This document shows, in pieces, positions 18,376 through 27,210 of a stretch of DNA of 64,000 bases. The DNA lies in NCBI GenBank assembly GCA_003216195.1, contig QCJF01000002.1, positions 1 through 64,000 of the forward strand, given 5' to 3'. The notes below the pieces were generated by a model. The model searched no databases. It had not been told where the DNA came from and worked only from the letters and a program-made list of their open reading frames with translations. The first letter of the stretch is position 1; each line of letters begins with the position of its first letter. The DNA comes from Pelagibacteraceae bacterium AG-404-P08. Its GTDB lineage: Bacteria; Pseudomonadota; Alphaproteobacteria; HIMB59. A program made the position numbers and the translations under genes.

Positions 18376-19617
18376 TTATTTATAAACTCTTTGGCGTACT
18401 TTTTCTAAACGCTCAAGAATTTTATCTCTTCTATCAGGATTAACCATATATTCTTGAAAACCCTTCATTCCTTCAGAGGCCATTTCGGCTGGAGCATCCC
18501 TGTCGTAGAATTGCGCCATTGCATATGCGTTATTTAACATATTCAAACCTGCTTCTAAAAATGGATCTGGATCAACTTTAGAGCCACTATTGACTGGCAG
18601 TTGTCCTAGAGTCTTATTCATCTCCTCTTGAACATCTGCTCTGCTTAAAAAGATCAAGAATCTTTTAGCATCTGTCTTATTTTTGGCTCCAGATGCAATG
18701 TGCATCGTATCCGTTGGTGCCTCTTCAGCCATAGGAACACCAGGAGTAATTTCTGGGAATTGGAAAAATCCGAGGTTATCATTTGTTAATCCACCCTCTT
18801 TGAATAATGCAACTGAGAAGTTCCCCATAACATACATCGCCGCCTCTCCATTAATCATTGGAGGAATTGCTTCTTGCCAAGCAAGTGAGGCATGATTTTC
18901 GAGAAAATATCCTGGTTTAACTAACTCATCCCACTTGTCAAATACAGCATGCACTCTAGGGTCAGTGTAAGGTATTTCACCTTTTGTCAAAGCCATGTGG
19001 AACTCATAACCATTTGTTCTTAAATTTAAATAGTCAAAGACACCTGCTGTTGTCCAAAGATACTTTGATCCAATCGTAATTGGTGTAACACCTGCGGCTT
19101 TCAATGTTGCGCAGGCAGCAACAAATTCATCCCAAGTTGTTGGTACTGAAATTCCGTTGGCCTCAAAAATATCTTTTCTGTAATAAACACCCCACTGGTA
19201 ATAGGTGTATGGAATACCCCACTGTTTGCCACCAATAGTCATTGGTTTCTTAGCGTGAGACATACCCTCTGTTAAGTTTCCATCAACCCATCCAGTATCT
19301 GACCAGATATCTGATACATCCTCAACAAGTCCTGCTCTAACAAATGGAAGCATTCTGTTTCCTGCATACCAATTGAAAACATCAGGGGGACTTGTAGTTA
19401 AAAAATTTCTAATTGCTTGTTTGTATCCCTCATGATCAAAGTTATTAACTTCAATTGTAACGTCAGGATTTTCCTCTTGGAATTTATTAAAAGCCCATTC
19501 AAACGCTGCTTTAGGAGCTGGATCAGTTAAATCGGTATTAATGACTAATGTTCCTGCGAATGAAGAAGAAAACCCCATAGCTAAAATAGCTGTTAAAGTA
19601 GCTATGATTTTTTTCAT
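18376..19617 (-). CDS. Sugar ABC transporter periplasmic binding protein (alpha-galactoside operon)
   Basis: A 413-aa extracellular solute-binding protein of the MalE/UgpB-like family. A signal peptide covers roughly residues 1-21 (MKKIIATL, then a hydrophobic core ending in SSSFAG). The mature part has typical motifs: WAFNKFQEENPDV, PPDVFNWYAGN and a WGIPYTYYQWGVYYRKD stretch that lines the cleft. It heads the operon of two permeases, alpha-galactosidase, galT, galK and lactonase, so an alpha-galactoside ligand is inferred. The start at 19617 has a GGAGGA ribosome site just upstream (about 19622-19627). Confidence 0.93.
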   Translation of the reverse strand: MKKIIATLTAILAMGFSSSFAGTLVINTDLTDPAPKAAFEWAFNKFQEENPDVTIEVNNFDHEGYKQAIRNFLTTSPPDVFNWYAGNRMLPFVRAGLVEDVSDIWSDTGWVDGNLTEGMSHAKKPMTIGGKQWGIPYTYYQWGVYYRKDIFEANGISVPTTWDEFVAACATLKAAGVTPITIGSKYLWTTAGVFDYLNLRTNGYEFHMALTKGEIPYTDPRVHAVFDKWDELVKPGYFLENHASLAWQEAIPPMINGEAAMYVMGNFSVALFKEGGLTNDNLGFFQFPEITPGVPMAEEAPTDTMHIASGAKNKTDAKRFLIFLSRADVQEEMNKTLGQLPVNSGSKVDPDPFLEAGLNMLNNAYAMAQFYDRDAPAEMASEGMKGFQEYMVNPDRRDKILERLEKVRQRVYK

Positions 19618-19640
19618 TTTATCCTCCTACTAATCTAAAT

Positions 19641-19650
19641 TAGATCGTAC
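19641..19650 (-). promoter_or_regulatory. Recurrent GTAMGATCTA element upstream of the alpha-galactoside binding protein
   Basis: On the minus strand the site reads GTACGATCTA, 23 nt upstream of the start codon. The 11-mer TTAGATCGTAC (plus-strand reading) occurs identically upstream of the DapA-family gene. Immediately next to it, ATCTAA-A-TTAGAT (19633-19645) forms a short palindrome that could bind a repressor. No regulator gene is adjacent. Confidence 0.4.
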
Positions 19651-19711
19651 TTAATTAAGCAATCTTATTATTACAATAAAATAAATCTATTGATACAGTA
19701 AAATAGCCAAT

Positions 19712-20689
19712 TTATTGGATTTTAAGTTTTTTTTCCCAATTCCATGCTGTTTTGACAATTGTTTCTAAGTCGGAGTATTTTGGGTTCCAATTTAATATAT
19801 TAGTTATTTTCTTATTATCAGCAATCAACTGTGCTGGGTCACCTTTTCTTCTTGCTAAGATCTTAACGGGGATATCAACTTTAGTAATTTCTTTGGTCAT
19901 CTGAATAATTTGCTTAACACTAAAACCCTTACTGTTACCGATGTTAAAGACCTGAGATTTATTTGTATTAACTAAATTCTCCATAGCAAGCATATGAGCT
20001 TCTACTATGTCCATCACATGAACATAATCTCTCACACAAGTGCCATCTTGGGTAGGATAATCATCGCCAAAAATTTCAATATGTTTTTTTCTTCCAGAAG
20101 CAACTTGAAGTACAAGAGGTATTAAATGTGTTTCTGGTTTGTGCATTTCACCTATAGAGCCATCGAGATGAGCGCCACAAGCATTGAAGTACCTTAGTGA
20201 CATATATTTTAAATCACAAGACTCCTCATAGCTTTTTAAGGCATTTTCAACTTCTGCTTTTGTATCACCATATGGATTTACTGGGTTAAAAGGATGTAAT
20301 TCGGTTACTGGAATATGTTCTGGTTCTCCATAGACAGCTGCAGATGAAGAGAATATGAATTTATTAATTTTTAAATCTTTCATACACTCAAGTAGATTAA
20401 TTGTATTGATGACATTATTTTGTTGATACTTTTTTGGATTTTTATAAGACTCCTCAACATTAATAGATGCTGCGAAATGCATTACAAGATCGTAGTTTTG
20501 TTCTGACAAAATTTTATAAACTGTTTGCTTGTCTAATAAGTCACAAACATAAAGTTTATAATTTTGAGCGTTCTCTTTTTGTCCACTTGATAGATTATCG
20601 AGAATTTCTATTTCATAATTTGTTTCTTTAAAACGTTTCAACATATGCGATCCTATATATCCAACACCACCTACAACTAAAATTTTCAT
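19712..20689 (-). CDS. galE: UDP-glucose 4-epimerase
   Basis: Interconverts UDP-galactose and UDP-glucose using tightly bound NAD, completing the Leloir pathway. The 325-aa SDR-extended protein has GGVGYIGSH (residues 7-15), a SSSAAVYG strand, the catalytic Y-G-D-T-K motif (NPYGDTK), and the RYFNACGA stretch typical of GalE. The DGTCVRDYVHV segment is also conserved. It lies 94 nt upstream of the binding protein that leads the alpha-galactoside operon, on the same strand, so readthrough is possible but not certain. It may also supply UDP-galactose for surface polysaccharide. Confidence 0.95.
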   Translation of the reverse strand: MKILVVGGVGYIGSHMLKRFKETNYEIEILDNLSSGQKENAQNYKLYVCDLLDKQTVYKILSEQNYDLVMHFAASINVEESYKNPKKYQQNNVINTINLLECMKDLKINKFIFSSSAAVYGEPEHIPVTELHPFNPVNPYGDTKAEVENALKSYEESCDLKYMSLRYFNACGAHLDGSIGEMHKPETHLIPLVLQVASGRKKHIEIFGDDYPTQDGTCVRDYVHVMDIVEAHMLAMENLVNTNKSQVFNIGNSKGFSVKQIIQMTKEITKVDIPVKILARRKGDPAQLIADNKKITNILNWNPKYSDLETIVKTAWNWEKKLKIQ

Positions 20690-20751
20690 ATTTTAATTTT
20701 ATACTGATAGCAGAAATAATTCATAGTAATTATGTCTTTTATATAATTGTC

Positions 20752-21054
20752 TTAATTAATATTTTGGACACAGTTTTCTAATATCGGAGGTAGAAAATCA
20801 AAATTATTAGACCAAGCATAATGTATTTCTGTTTTCATAAATTCAATATCTTCCAATGGGAAATGTCCATCATCATATTTATTAAGTAACTCTTGCTTAT
20901 TTAAAAGCATTTTCTTAGAAGTTTTTTCATCTTTCATCGATAAAAAAAAATCAGCAGCTAACTCATAAGTTGCGACACAAATAATTTCGTCCTCATTATA
21001 GGCGTGTAAACTATTATAAAGGAGCATGAGGATTAAAAACAAAATTTTTCGCAT
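20752..21054 (-). CDS. Small secreted protein of unknown function
   Basis: A 100-aa protein I do not recognise. Residues 1-18 form a clear signal peptide (MRKILFLILMLLYNSLHA), followed by a short soluble domain with two cysteines (C27 in EIICVATYE and one near the C-terminus in ENCVQNIN), which could form a disulfide in the periplasm. It starts 20 nt after the PQQ-type sugar dehydrogenase gene on the same strand and is probably cotranscribed. No catalytic motif is seen, and its function is open. Confidence 0.65.
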   Translation of the reverse strand: MRKILFLILMLLYNSLHAYNEDEIICVATYELAADFFLSMKDEKTSKKMLLNKQELLNKYDDGHFPLEDIEFMKTEIHYAWSNNFDFLPPILENCVQNIN

Positions 21055-21074
21055 TATTTGAAGATAAATTAAAC

Positions 21075-22148
21075 TTATGGTTTTAAAACAAATAAATTTG
21101 AGTCAGTCTCATCAGCTATAATGTAAATATTTCCTGATTTATCTATTTCCATATCTCTAACTCTTCCTATTTTATCTTTGAATATAATTTCTTCTTTTAT
21201 GAAATTATTATTTTTTCTATGCAATATAGACAAGTATCGAAATTTTAATGAAGAAACTAAAAGCGAGTCTTGCCACTCAGGGAAAGCCTTTCCTCTGTAG
21301 AATTTAATTCCACTTACAGCAATTGAAGGCACCCAAATAAAATCAGGCTTTAAAAAACCAGGCTCCCATGCATTACCATCACCTACTTTAGTTCCTGAAT
21401 AATTAGTTCCACCCCAGCCAATTTTTTTCCATCCAAAATTAGAGCCACTCACTACTTGTCCTATAAAGTCTCCTCCTTTTGGACCATGGTTGGATATGAA
21501 AATTGAATTGGTTAAAGGATCTAATGTCATTCCTTGAGGATTTCTAACACCAATTTGAAATAACTCAGGCAACCATTCTTTTTTTATTGTAAAAGGATTA
21601 TTTTTAGGAATTTCTCCATTCTTATTTATTCTGATTATTGAACCAATTGAATTTGAAGGATCTTGAGCAATCATACCTTTTCCTCTTTCACCAATACTAA
21701 CAAATAAGTGGTTATCAAAAATTTCTATTCTTGATCCAAAATGCTTACCATTATCAAAATAGGGCAAAGCCTCATATAATAATTTCTCATTTATAAGCTT
21801 ATTATCTTTAAGCTCAGCTCGATACACTGCAGTCGTATATTTTTGTCCCTTCTTAATTGAGCAAGTTATCCATACAAAATTGTTTTCAGTGACAATATCG
21901 AGCAACCCCCCTTGACCAAAAAAAATTGAGGGAATTTTGTGTGATATTTCAGTTTGAGTTAAATTTTTAACATTAACCCTAATAATTTCACCAGTTTTTT
22001 GTGTTATTAATAGCTCTTCTGAGCTAATCCAGCTCATACCCCATGGAAAATTTAATTCAATGGGAGTTTTTTCTAAGACAAATGAGTTTGCACTTAAATT
22101 AAATAAAAAAAAAATTGAAATTAAATATATGAGTATTTTCTTAATCAA
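21075..22148 (-). CDS. PQQ-dependent aldose sugar dehydrogenase-like protein (Asd/YliI family)
   Basis: A 357-aa secreted beta-propeller of the glucose/sorbosone dehydrogenase family. Residues 1-22 are a signal peptide. Family marks are LNFPWGMSWISSEELLITQKTG near the N-terminus, IGVRNPQGMTLDP (about 202-214), SNHGPKGGD (about 221-229) with the catalytic-type His, and the C-terminal RVRDMEIDKSGNIYI. These enzymes oxidise aldoses in the periplasm using PQQ. I see no PQQ synthesis genes in the window, so cofactor would have to come from elsewhere in the genome or outside. The gene follows ferredoxin-NADP reductase by 11 nt. Confidence 0.85.
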   Translation of the reverse strand: MIKKILIYLISIFFLFNLSANSFVLEKTPIELNFPWGMSWISSEELLITQKTGEIIRVNVKNLTQTEISHKIPSIFFGQGGLLDIVTENNFVWITCSIKKGQKYTTAVYRAELKDNKLINEKLLYEALPYFDNGKHFGSRIEIFDNHLFVSIGERGKGMIAQDPSNSIGSIIRINKNGEIPKNNPFTIKKEWLPELFQIGVRNPQGMTLDPLTNSIFISNHGPKGGDFIGQVVSGSNFGWKKIGWGGTNYSGTKVGDGNAWEPGFLKPDFIWVPSIAVSGIKFYRGKAFPEWQDSLLVSSLKFRYLSILHRKNNNFIKEEIIFKDKIGRVRDMEIDKSGNIYIIADETDSNLFVLKP

Positions 22149-22159
22149 CTTGTTTGAGA

Positions 22160-23194
22160 TTACTTAACACCAAGTTTTTTTTGTAAATCGCTCGAAGAAG
22201 TAGTGTATCTAAAAACGTACTTTTTATCAGTATGACAATACTCAAACATTTTTTTTGCTGCAAGAGCAGCCTCATGAAATCCACTCAATATCAATTTCAA
22301 TTTACCTGGATAAATACAGATATCTCCCACAGCAAAGATTCTTGGTATCGAGGTTTCAAAATTTTCTGTGTTAACAGAAATTAGGTTCTTTTCTAAGTTT
22401 AACCCCCACTCTGCAATTGGTCCTAATTCAATTTTTAAACCAAAAAATGGGAATATTGCATCAATGTCATCAAGTAATTTGCCATCATCAAGAGTCACTG
22501 TTACTTTGCCATTTTCATTAAGAGAAACTTTCTCAAGACTTCCCATGTTAAAATTTACTTTACCCTTATCAACCAATGACATAACTTTATTTACAGAGTC
22601 TTGAACACCTTTAAATTCTTTTCTTCTATGAACTAATGATACTTTTTTAGCTATGCCTTGAAAACCCATAACATAATCTAATGCGGAGTCACCGCCACCT
22701 ATAATTAAAATATTTTTATCTTGAAAGTCAGTTCTTTTTTTGACTGAATAAAAAATATTTTTATCTTCTAGTTGATCAGCCCCCTCTGCTGGAAGTTTTC
22801 TTGGAACAAAACTACCTGCTCCAGCAGCTATGACGACAGATTTACACTTAATTGAGGTGCCTTTATCTGTTTCTACTGAAATATCATTTTCATTAATTTC
22901 AATCTTCGAAGTTAACTGATTTAAATGATAAGAGGGATTAAAAGGCTCAGCTTGTTTAATTAAATCATCAGTTAACTCTTGGCCTGTGATTGCCGGTCTA
23001 CTTGGAATATCATATAAGTTTTTATCAGGATAAAGCTCAGCACATTGTCCCCCAATCTTGTCTAGATTGTCAATAAGATGAGATTTCATATCTAAAAGAC
23101 CCAGCTCAAATACTTGGAAGAGACCACATGGCCCTGCCCCAATTATGACTACATCTGTTTCGTGACTGGATCCTGGATTTACAATATTATTCAT
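22160..23194 (-). CDS. Ferredoxin--NADP+ reductase, type 2 (TrxB-like)
   Basis: A 344-aa flavoprotein of the thioredoxin-reductase-like ferredoxin/flavodoxin-NADP reductase family, common in alphaproteobacteria. The FAD motif GAGPCGLF is at residues 18-25, followed by GGQCAELYPDK, and the NADPH motif GGGDSALD (about 165-172). It lacks the CxxC redox pair of true thioredoxin reductases. The C-terminus has the GDICIYPGKLKLILSGFHEA segment typical of this group. It is likely to reduce ferredoxin for the Rieske oxygenase nearby or general metabolism; the first is an inference from proximity. It diverges from the rhodanese gene. Confidence 0.9.
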   Translation of the reverse strand: MNNIVNPGSSHETDVVIIGAGPCGLFQVFELGLLDMKSHLIDNLDKIGGQCAELYPDKNLYDIPSRPAITGQELTDDLIKQAEPFNPSYHLNQLTSKIEINENDISVETDKGTSIKCKSVVIAAGAGSFVPRKLPAEGADQLEDKNIFYSVKKRTDFQDKNILIIGGGDSALDYVMGFQGIAKKVSLVHRRKEFKGVQDSVNKVMSLVDKGKVNFNMGSLEKVSLNENGKVTVTLDDGKLLDDIDAIFPFFGLKIELGPIAEWGLNLEKNLISVNTENFETSIPRIFAVGDICIYPGKLKLILSGFHEAALAAKKMFEYCHTDKKYVFRYTTSSSDLQKKLGVK

Positions 23195-23273
23195 GTCTTA
23201 TATTATAGTAATATATTAAATTTAAGATCAAACAGTTATATATTATCAATAATTAATGAGGAGGAATGAACAA

Positions 23274-23657
23274 ATGAAGACTTTTCCAGAGCTTTTAGAA
23301 GAAGCAAATGCTGAAATCAAATCAGTGAGTGCAGAAGAATTAAAACAACAATTAGATAATGAAGAAATTATCCTTGTTGATGTACGCTCAAAAGATGTCA
23401 TCGAGGCTGAGGGTCAAATAGAAGGGTCAATTCATGTTCCAAGAGATATGCTAGAATTTCACGCTGATCAAAGACCAGACAACCCTCTTAGAAAAGAAGA
23501 GCTTAATCCTGAAAAAAAAATTGTCGTTTATTGTGGTGTGGGCGGTCAAGGAACTTTGTCTACTAAAACTCTTCAAGATATGGGTTATAGTGATGTGTCT
23601 AATCTCACAGGTGGAACGAAAGCTTGGGTTAAAGCAGGATTTAATTTAAAAAAATAA
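23274..23657 (+). CDS. Rhodanese-like sulfurtransferase domain protein
   Basis: A single rhodanese domain of about 127 aa with the catalytic Cys in YCGVGGQG and the upstream LVDVRSKDVIEAEGQIEGSIHVPR core. The frame is open from an ATG at 23256. I chose the ATG at 23274 because the first ATG lies inside a strong GAGGAGG ribosome site (23258-23264) that sits 9 nt before the second. Rhodanese domains move sulfur or act as phosphatases or binding domains; the partner is unknown. It stands alone on the plus strand between two minus-strand groups. Confidence 0.88.
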   Translation: MKTFPELLEEANAEIKSVSAEELKQQLDNEEIILVDVRSKDVIEAEGQIEGSIHVPRDMLEFHADQRPDNPLRKEELNPEKKIVVYCGVGGQGTLSTKTLQDMGYSDVSNLTGGTKAWVKAGFNLKK

Positions 23658-23689
23658 ATTATTGTAATTTTTGAAACGTGAAAATTAGC

Positions 23690-24778
23690 TTAATTAATTT
23701 TTATAACAATCTTGCCTATAAATTTTTTTTCTAAAAATTTTTTTTGAGCTTTTTGAATATCTATTAAAGGAAAAGATTTAGCTACTAAAGGCTTTATTTG
23801 ACCCTCCTCTATGTAACGAATAACGTTTTCAAAAACATATGGATCATTTACTGTAGCACCATAAAAAGTGAGGTCTTTTAAATAAAGACTTCTTAAATCT
23901 AGATCTACAACGGGGCCTGCTATGGCACCAGAGACTATATACTTTCCTCCAGGTTTTAAGATATCCAATAGTTGGGGCCAACAACTGCCTCCTACTAAGT
24001 CGAGTACAGCATCCACAGAATTTTTTCCAAGCACTTTCAATAAGTCATCATCTCGGTTTACTGTATGATTGGCACCTAGGGCTTTGAGATCTGAGGCTTT
24101 GTGAGATGAGCATTGAGCTATAATGCTGGCACCTCGAATTTTTGCTAGTTGGATAGCAGCAGAGCCCACTCCGCCTGAAGCACCTGTAATTAAAATCTTT
24201 TCATTTTTAATATTGGCACGACATAGCATTCCCTCAGCAGTAGAATAAGAAATAGGTATTGATGCTAATTCAATATCTGACCAGTTGCAATTAACAGGAT
24301 ACGCCTCTTTAGCTAATGTAACACAATACTGAGCAAACCCCCCGTCTATCTCTGAGCCTACTGTCTGCATTGCAAATGGGTTATTAGAGTTTGGCGAGTT
24401 TTGCATGGACCGAACTATTACTCTACTGCCAATACATTTGGGTTCAACGCCTTCACCAACTTGTACTACACGACCACAAATATCACCTCCTTGAATTCTA
24501 GGAAATTGCAAAGGGGCCCCTGTCCATGACGCATCTTCACCGTTAAATTCAACTAAACCCTTTTCTCCAGTTGAATTAGTATCACTTGTAACCCTTTTAG
24601 AATACCAACCTAAACGAGTATTGATATCGGTGTTATTAACACCTGCACCATTAACTTTAATAAGCACCTCTCCAGACTTAGGCGTAGGTACTGGGATGTC
24701 TTCTTTGTACACAAGTTTTTCTAAACCTCCGTGTCCTGTTAAATAGACACCAGACATTTTTTTGGGTATATCGCTCAT
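23690..24778 (-). CDS. MDR-family zinc-independent alcohol dehydrogenase / quinone oxidoreductase
   Basis: A medium-chain dehydrogenase/reductase of about 362 aa. The N-terminal GroES-like part has GEVLIKVNGAGVNNTDIN, and the NADPH-binding motif is TGASGGVGSAAIQLAK (about 200-215). The classical structural-zinc cysteines are not apparent, so it resembles the quinone-oxidoreductase branch. The frame can also start at a TTG at 24781, but the ATG at 24778 is preferred. It follows the Rieske oxygenase gene almost without a gap and is the last gene in this betaine-type cluster. It might reduce an enone or acryloyl-type product, but it does not look like AcuI. Confidence 0.85.
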   Translation of the reverse strand: MSDIPKKMSGVYLTGHGGLEKLVYKEDIPVPTPKSGEVLIKVNGAGVNNTDINTRLGWYSKRVTSDTNSTGEKGLVEFNGEDASWTGAPLQFPRIQGGDICGRVVQVGEGVEPKCIGSRVIVRSMQNSPNSNNPFAMQTVGSEIDGGFAQYCVTLAKEAYPVNCNWSDIELASIPISYSTAEGMLCRANIKNEKILITGASGGVGSAAIQLAKIRGASIIAQCSSHKASDLKALGANHTVNRDDDLLKVLGKNSVDAVLDLVGGSCWPQLLDILKPGGKYIVSGAIAGPVVDLDLRSLYLKDLTFYGATVNDPYVFENVIRYIEEGQIKPLVAKSFPLIDIQKAQKKFLEKKFIGKIVIKIN

Positions 24779-24781
24779 CAA

Positions 24782-25975
24782 TTATATGGCGCTTAGTATT
24801 TTTTTAGCATACCAATCGTGAAAGACATGAGTGGGTTCATCCATTACTGGTGAAAACCTCCCACCATCAAAACCTTTAGCGTAACGTCCTCTTTGCATTC
24901 CCTCTACCACAAAAATATCCTCCTCAAATACAGTCTTCCAAAGATTTGCATTTTCTTTTCGAGTTTGTTGATATTCATCCCCTAACATAGATGGATCAGA
25001 ATAGTATAGTTCAATATGCTCTTTAATTCTATTTGGGGCCAAGGGTTCTATAATTAGGTTGAAAACATGATCTTTTTGAACACCTAAAATTAAGTTTGGA
25101 AACAAAACTATATATTCTCCTTTAGTCTTCCACTCAGATCCTAGGTTTTTAAATTCTTTAAAATATTTTCCAGTTGTATATCGAGGAATATATTTATTAC
25201 TAATTTGTCCTGCGTAATGGCCGTATTCAACGATATTTTCATGGTCTTCTAATTTAGAATAGCTATTAAGGCCTGGATGAATCCAAGGGAGGTGATAAGA
25301 CTCTAAGTAATTCTCTACCGCTAATTTCCAATTTGTTTGAACATCTAGACTAAAAGAAGAGTCCTTCATATCTGAATGCATGGGTTGATCAAAAACAGAC
25401 CAGCGATCTAATAGGGGTTTGTGGACTTCTTCAAAGGGTGGTGCTATTCCATTGGGGTTGACGAAAATAACATCTCTCCAGATATGTGATCGAACTTCAA
25501 TCAATGATAATTCCATTTTATCTATCTTTGTGTGATAGTTATAGCCTGGACCACCAATATGAGGAGTGGCTACAACTTCTCCAGTTTGTTTATAACACCA
25601 CGAATGGTAAGGACAACGAATGGCACCTTTTAAAATTGAAGGCTCTTCAATAAGAGTCATACCTCGATGACGACATACATTTTGAAAAACACGAATTTTT
25701 TGATCATGAGTACTTCGGATTAAGAAAAGGGGATTTTTGAAATAATTAACAGGTTTTACCGATCCAGGTTGAGGGAGGTCTTTTACAAACCCAACAGCAA
25801 ACCAACCTTTATTAAATAATTGTTCGCCCTCCATTTCAAAGCACTCTGGTCTGACATAATAATCATTAGGTACACCACGTGCCTCATGGATAGGTTTAAT
25901 GCATTTTTCTAATTCATTACGATGAGGTATGAAGATTTTTTCAATTAAACTTTTATCGACTCCGTCTTGTTTCAT
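24782..25975 (-). CDS. Rieske non-heme iron oxygenase, alpha subunit (candidate betaine N-demethylase)
   Basis: A 397-aa Rieske oxygenase. The [2Fe-2S] site is CRHRGM with CPYHSW (C-x-H-x17-C-x2-H, around residues 100-123). The mononuclear iron site is formed by two His in YLESYHLPWIHPG (about 220-232) and a later Asp. The closest recognised relatives are monooxygenases acting on choline, carnitine, glycine betaine or stachydrine, which hydroxylate N-methyl groups and release formaldehyde. Context supports an N-methylated substrate: the cluster also encodes a BHMT-like methyltransferase and an enolase-superfamily enzyme. No reductase partner is adjacent; the ferredoxin-NADP reductase at 22160-23194 is a candidate. 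Confidence 0.88.
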   Translation of the reverse strand: MKQDGVDKSLIEKIFIPHRNELEKCIKPIHEARGVPNDYYVRPECFEMEGEQLFNKGWFAVGFVKDLPQPGSVKPVNYFKNPLFLIRSTHDQKIRVFQNVCRHRGMTLIEEPSILKGAIRCPYHSWCYKQTGEVVATPHIGGPGYNYHTKIDKMELSLIEVRSHIWRDVIFVNPNGIAPPFEEVHKPLLDRWSVFDQPMHSDMKDSSFSLDVQTNWKLAVENYLESYHLPWIHPGLNSYSKLEDHENIVEYGHYAGQISNKYIPRYTTGKYFKEFKNLGSEWKTKGEYIVLFPNLILGVQKDHVFNLIIEPLAPNRIKEHIELYYSDPSMLGDEYQQTRKENANLWKTVFEEDIFVVEGMQRGRYAKGFDGGRFSPVMDEPTHVFHDWYAKKILSAI

Positions 25976-26018
25976 GATGTAACCAATCCCAATAAAATTC
26001 TAGATTAATTTGCTAATT

Positions 26019-27122
26019 TTAAAAAGAAAATATGGGAGAGCCAAATAAAGTTTCATCAATAACAACCCCTAATCCTGAACCTTCAGGAACACTGATATGA
26101 CCCTGAATAATTTTTATGCCATTATCTCTGTCATAATTTCCTTCAATATAAGGTGCGGCTAGCCAGGCACCCTCAAGTAAATTTTCTTTAACAGTTGAAG
26201 CTACATGGGCACAGGCTGCTGCTATGATATCCCCACCCCAACTATCATCACAGGTGTGAGGTAAACCAGAGTTCTCACATATATCTCGAAATATTTTCAT
26301 AGGCTCTAAGCCACCAATTCTGGTAACTTTCATCCCAAATCCATCAACAATCCCTCTATCTACAACACTGCGAACAACTTTTAGAGAAGTACTATTCTCA
26401 TCCATATAAAGAGAGTGGTTAATTTGAGTTTTAATTTGTTGAAGATCTTCAATGGTATCACATGGTTGCTCCATCACAAAAGGAACATCTGAGCACTCTC
26501 GACTTACTTGAATAGCTTCCTCAGTACTCCAGCCTCTATTTGCATCTACTGCCATTCGTATATTCTTACCTTCTATGGACTCCCAGACTTTTTTAATTGT
26601 TTCTATATCACTCTCAATAGGCTTTCCTCCTACTTTGATTTGGATTCGAGGATAACCCTCTAAAATTTTTTCTCTAACTACTCTTAATACTTCATCTGTT
26701 GAGCCCACACCTGTCGCATAATAAGAGGGGACTTTTTTTCGTAAGGCACCTCCTAGAAGTGAAGAAACACTAACTCCTAAAATTTTCCCTAGAGCATCAT
26801 ATGATGCTATATCAATCGCAGCTTTAGCATAATTATGACCATTCAAAAGAGAGTCCATTTTGGCATGAATAACTTTGGGTTCAATGGAACACCCAATGAG
26901 CCCTGGAGCCATTTCTTCTAAAGCTGCCCTAGCTCCTTTAGCATGAGCTTCGGCATAGGTTGGTCCAACAGGGCATGTCTCACCCCAGCCTATTTGACCT
27001 GACTTGGTAATTATTTTTACTAGTGTTGTATCTAAAGAATAAACTTTTGCGTTAGCCATAGAGTAAGGGCCATTCTTTACAGGTAGATCAAGTTTGAAAA
27101 TATGGATCTCGGCAATTTCCAT
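26019..27122 (-). CDS. Enolase-superfamily enzyme (MLE subgroup; candidate hydroxyproline-betaine epimerase or hydroxyproline dehydratase)
   Basis: A 367-aa mandelate racemase/muconate lactonising enzyme family protein. Metal ligands are visible as Asp in AVDANRGW, Glu in VMEQPCD and Asp in LYMDENS. A catalytic Lys lies in IQIKVGG (second Lys of the KxK motif; the first is Gln) and a Lys on the other face in GMKVTRIGG. Two-Lys members catalyse 1,1-proton transfer or racemisation, such as 4-hydroxyproline-betaine 2-epimerase (HpbD), or dehydration of cis-3-hydroxyproline. Neighbouring Rieske, FAD amine oxidase, DapA-family and ALDH genes favour the HpbD-type pathway. The substrate assignment is an inference. 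Confidence 0.85.
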   Translation of the reverse strand: MEIAEIHIFKLDLPVKNGPYSMANAKVYSLDTTLVKIITKSGQIGWGETCPVGPTYAEAHAKGARAALEEMAPGLIGCSIEPKVIHAKMDSLLNGHNYAKAAIDIASYDALGKILGVSVSSLLGGALRKKVPSYYATGVGSTDEVLRVVREKILEGYPRIQIKVGGKPIESDIETIKKVWESIEGKNIRMAVDANRGWSTEEAIQVSRECSDVPFVMEQPCDTIEDLQQIKTQINHSLYMDENSTSLKVVRSVVDRGIVDGFGMKVTRIGGLEPMKIFRDICENSGLPHTCDDSWGGDIIAAACAHVASTVKENLLEGAWLAAPYIEGNYDRDNGIKIIQGHISVPEGSGLGVVIDETLFGSPIFSF

Positions 27123-27129
27123 ATAATTT

Positions 27130-27210
27130 TTATTTTTTGTTATAAAGCATTAAAGGTATAGCCAAAATTGCACCAAAAATTCCTAATCGAAGCCAGGTCT
27201 CTAAGTTCAC
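27130..27210 (-). CDS. Tiny membrane protein ORF, 26 aa, unknown function
   Basis: A reading frame too short for routine gene callers. It begins with a GTG that overlaps the TGA stop of the ALDH gene (GTGA), a classic coupling arrangement, and ends 7 nt before the ATG of the enolase-superfamily gene. The 26-aa product is MNLETWLRLG, then the hydrophobic IFGAILAIPLMLY and a positively charged NKK tail. This looks like a single membrane helix with an N-terminal amphipathic part. It fills an otherwise unusual 84-nt gap. It may be a small subunit or regulator of an adjacent enzyme, or a chance ORF. Confidence 0.45.
   Translation of the reverse strand: MNLETWLRLGIFGAILAIPLMLYNKK

Noticed and set aside
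23690-24778. MDR protein as acryloyl-CoA reductase AcuI, acting after DddP
   Set aside because: Length and N-terminal sequence do not fit AcuI as I recall it, and it belongs to the opposite-strand betaine cluster.
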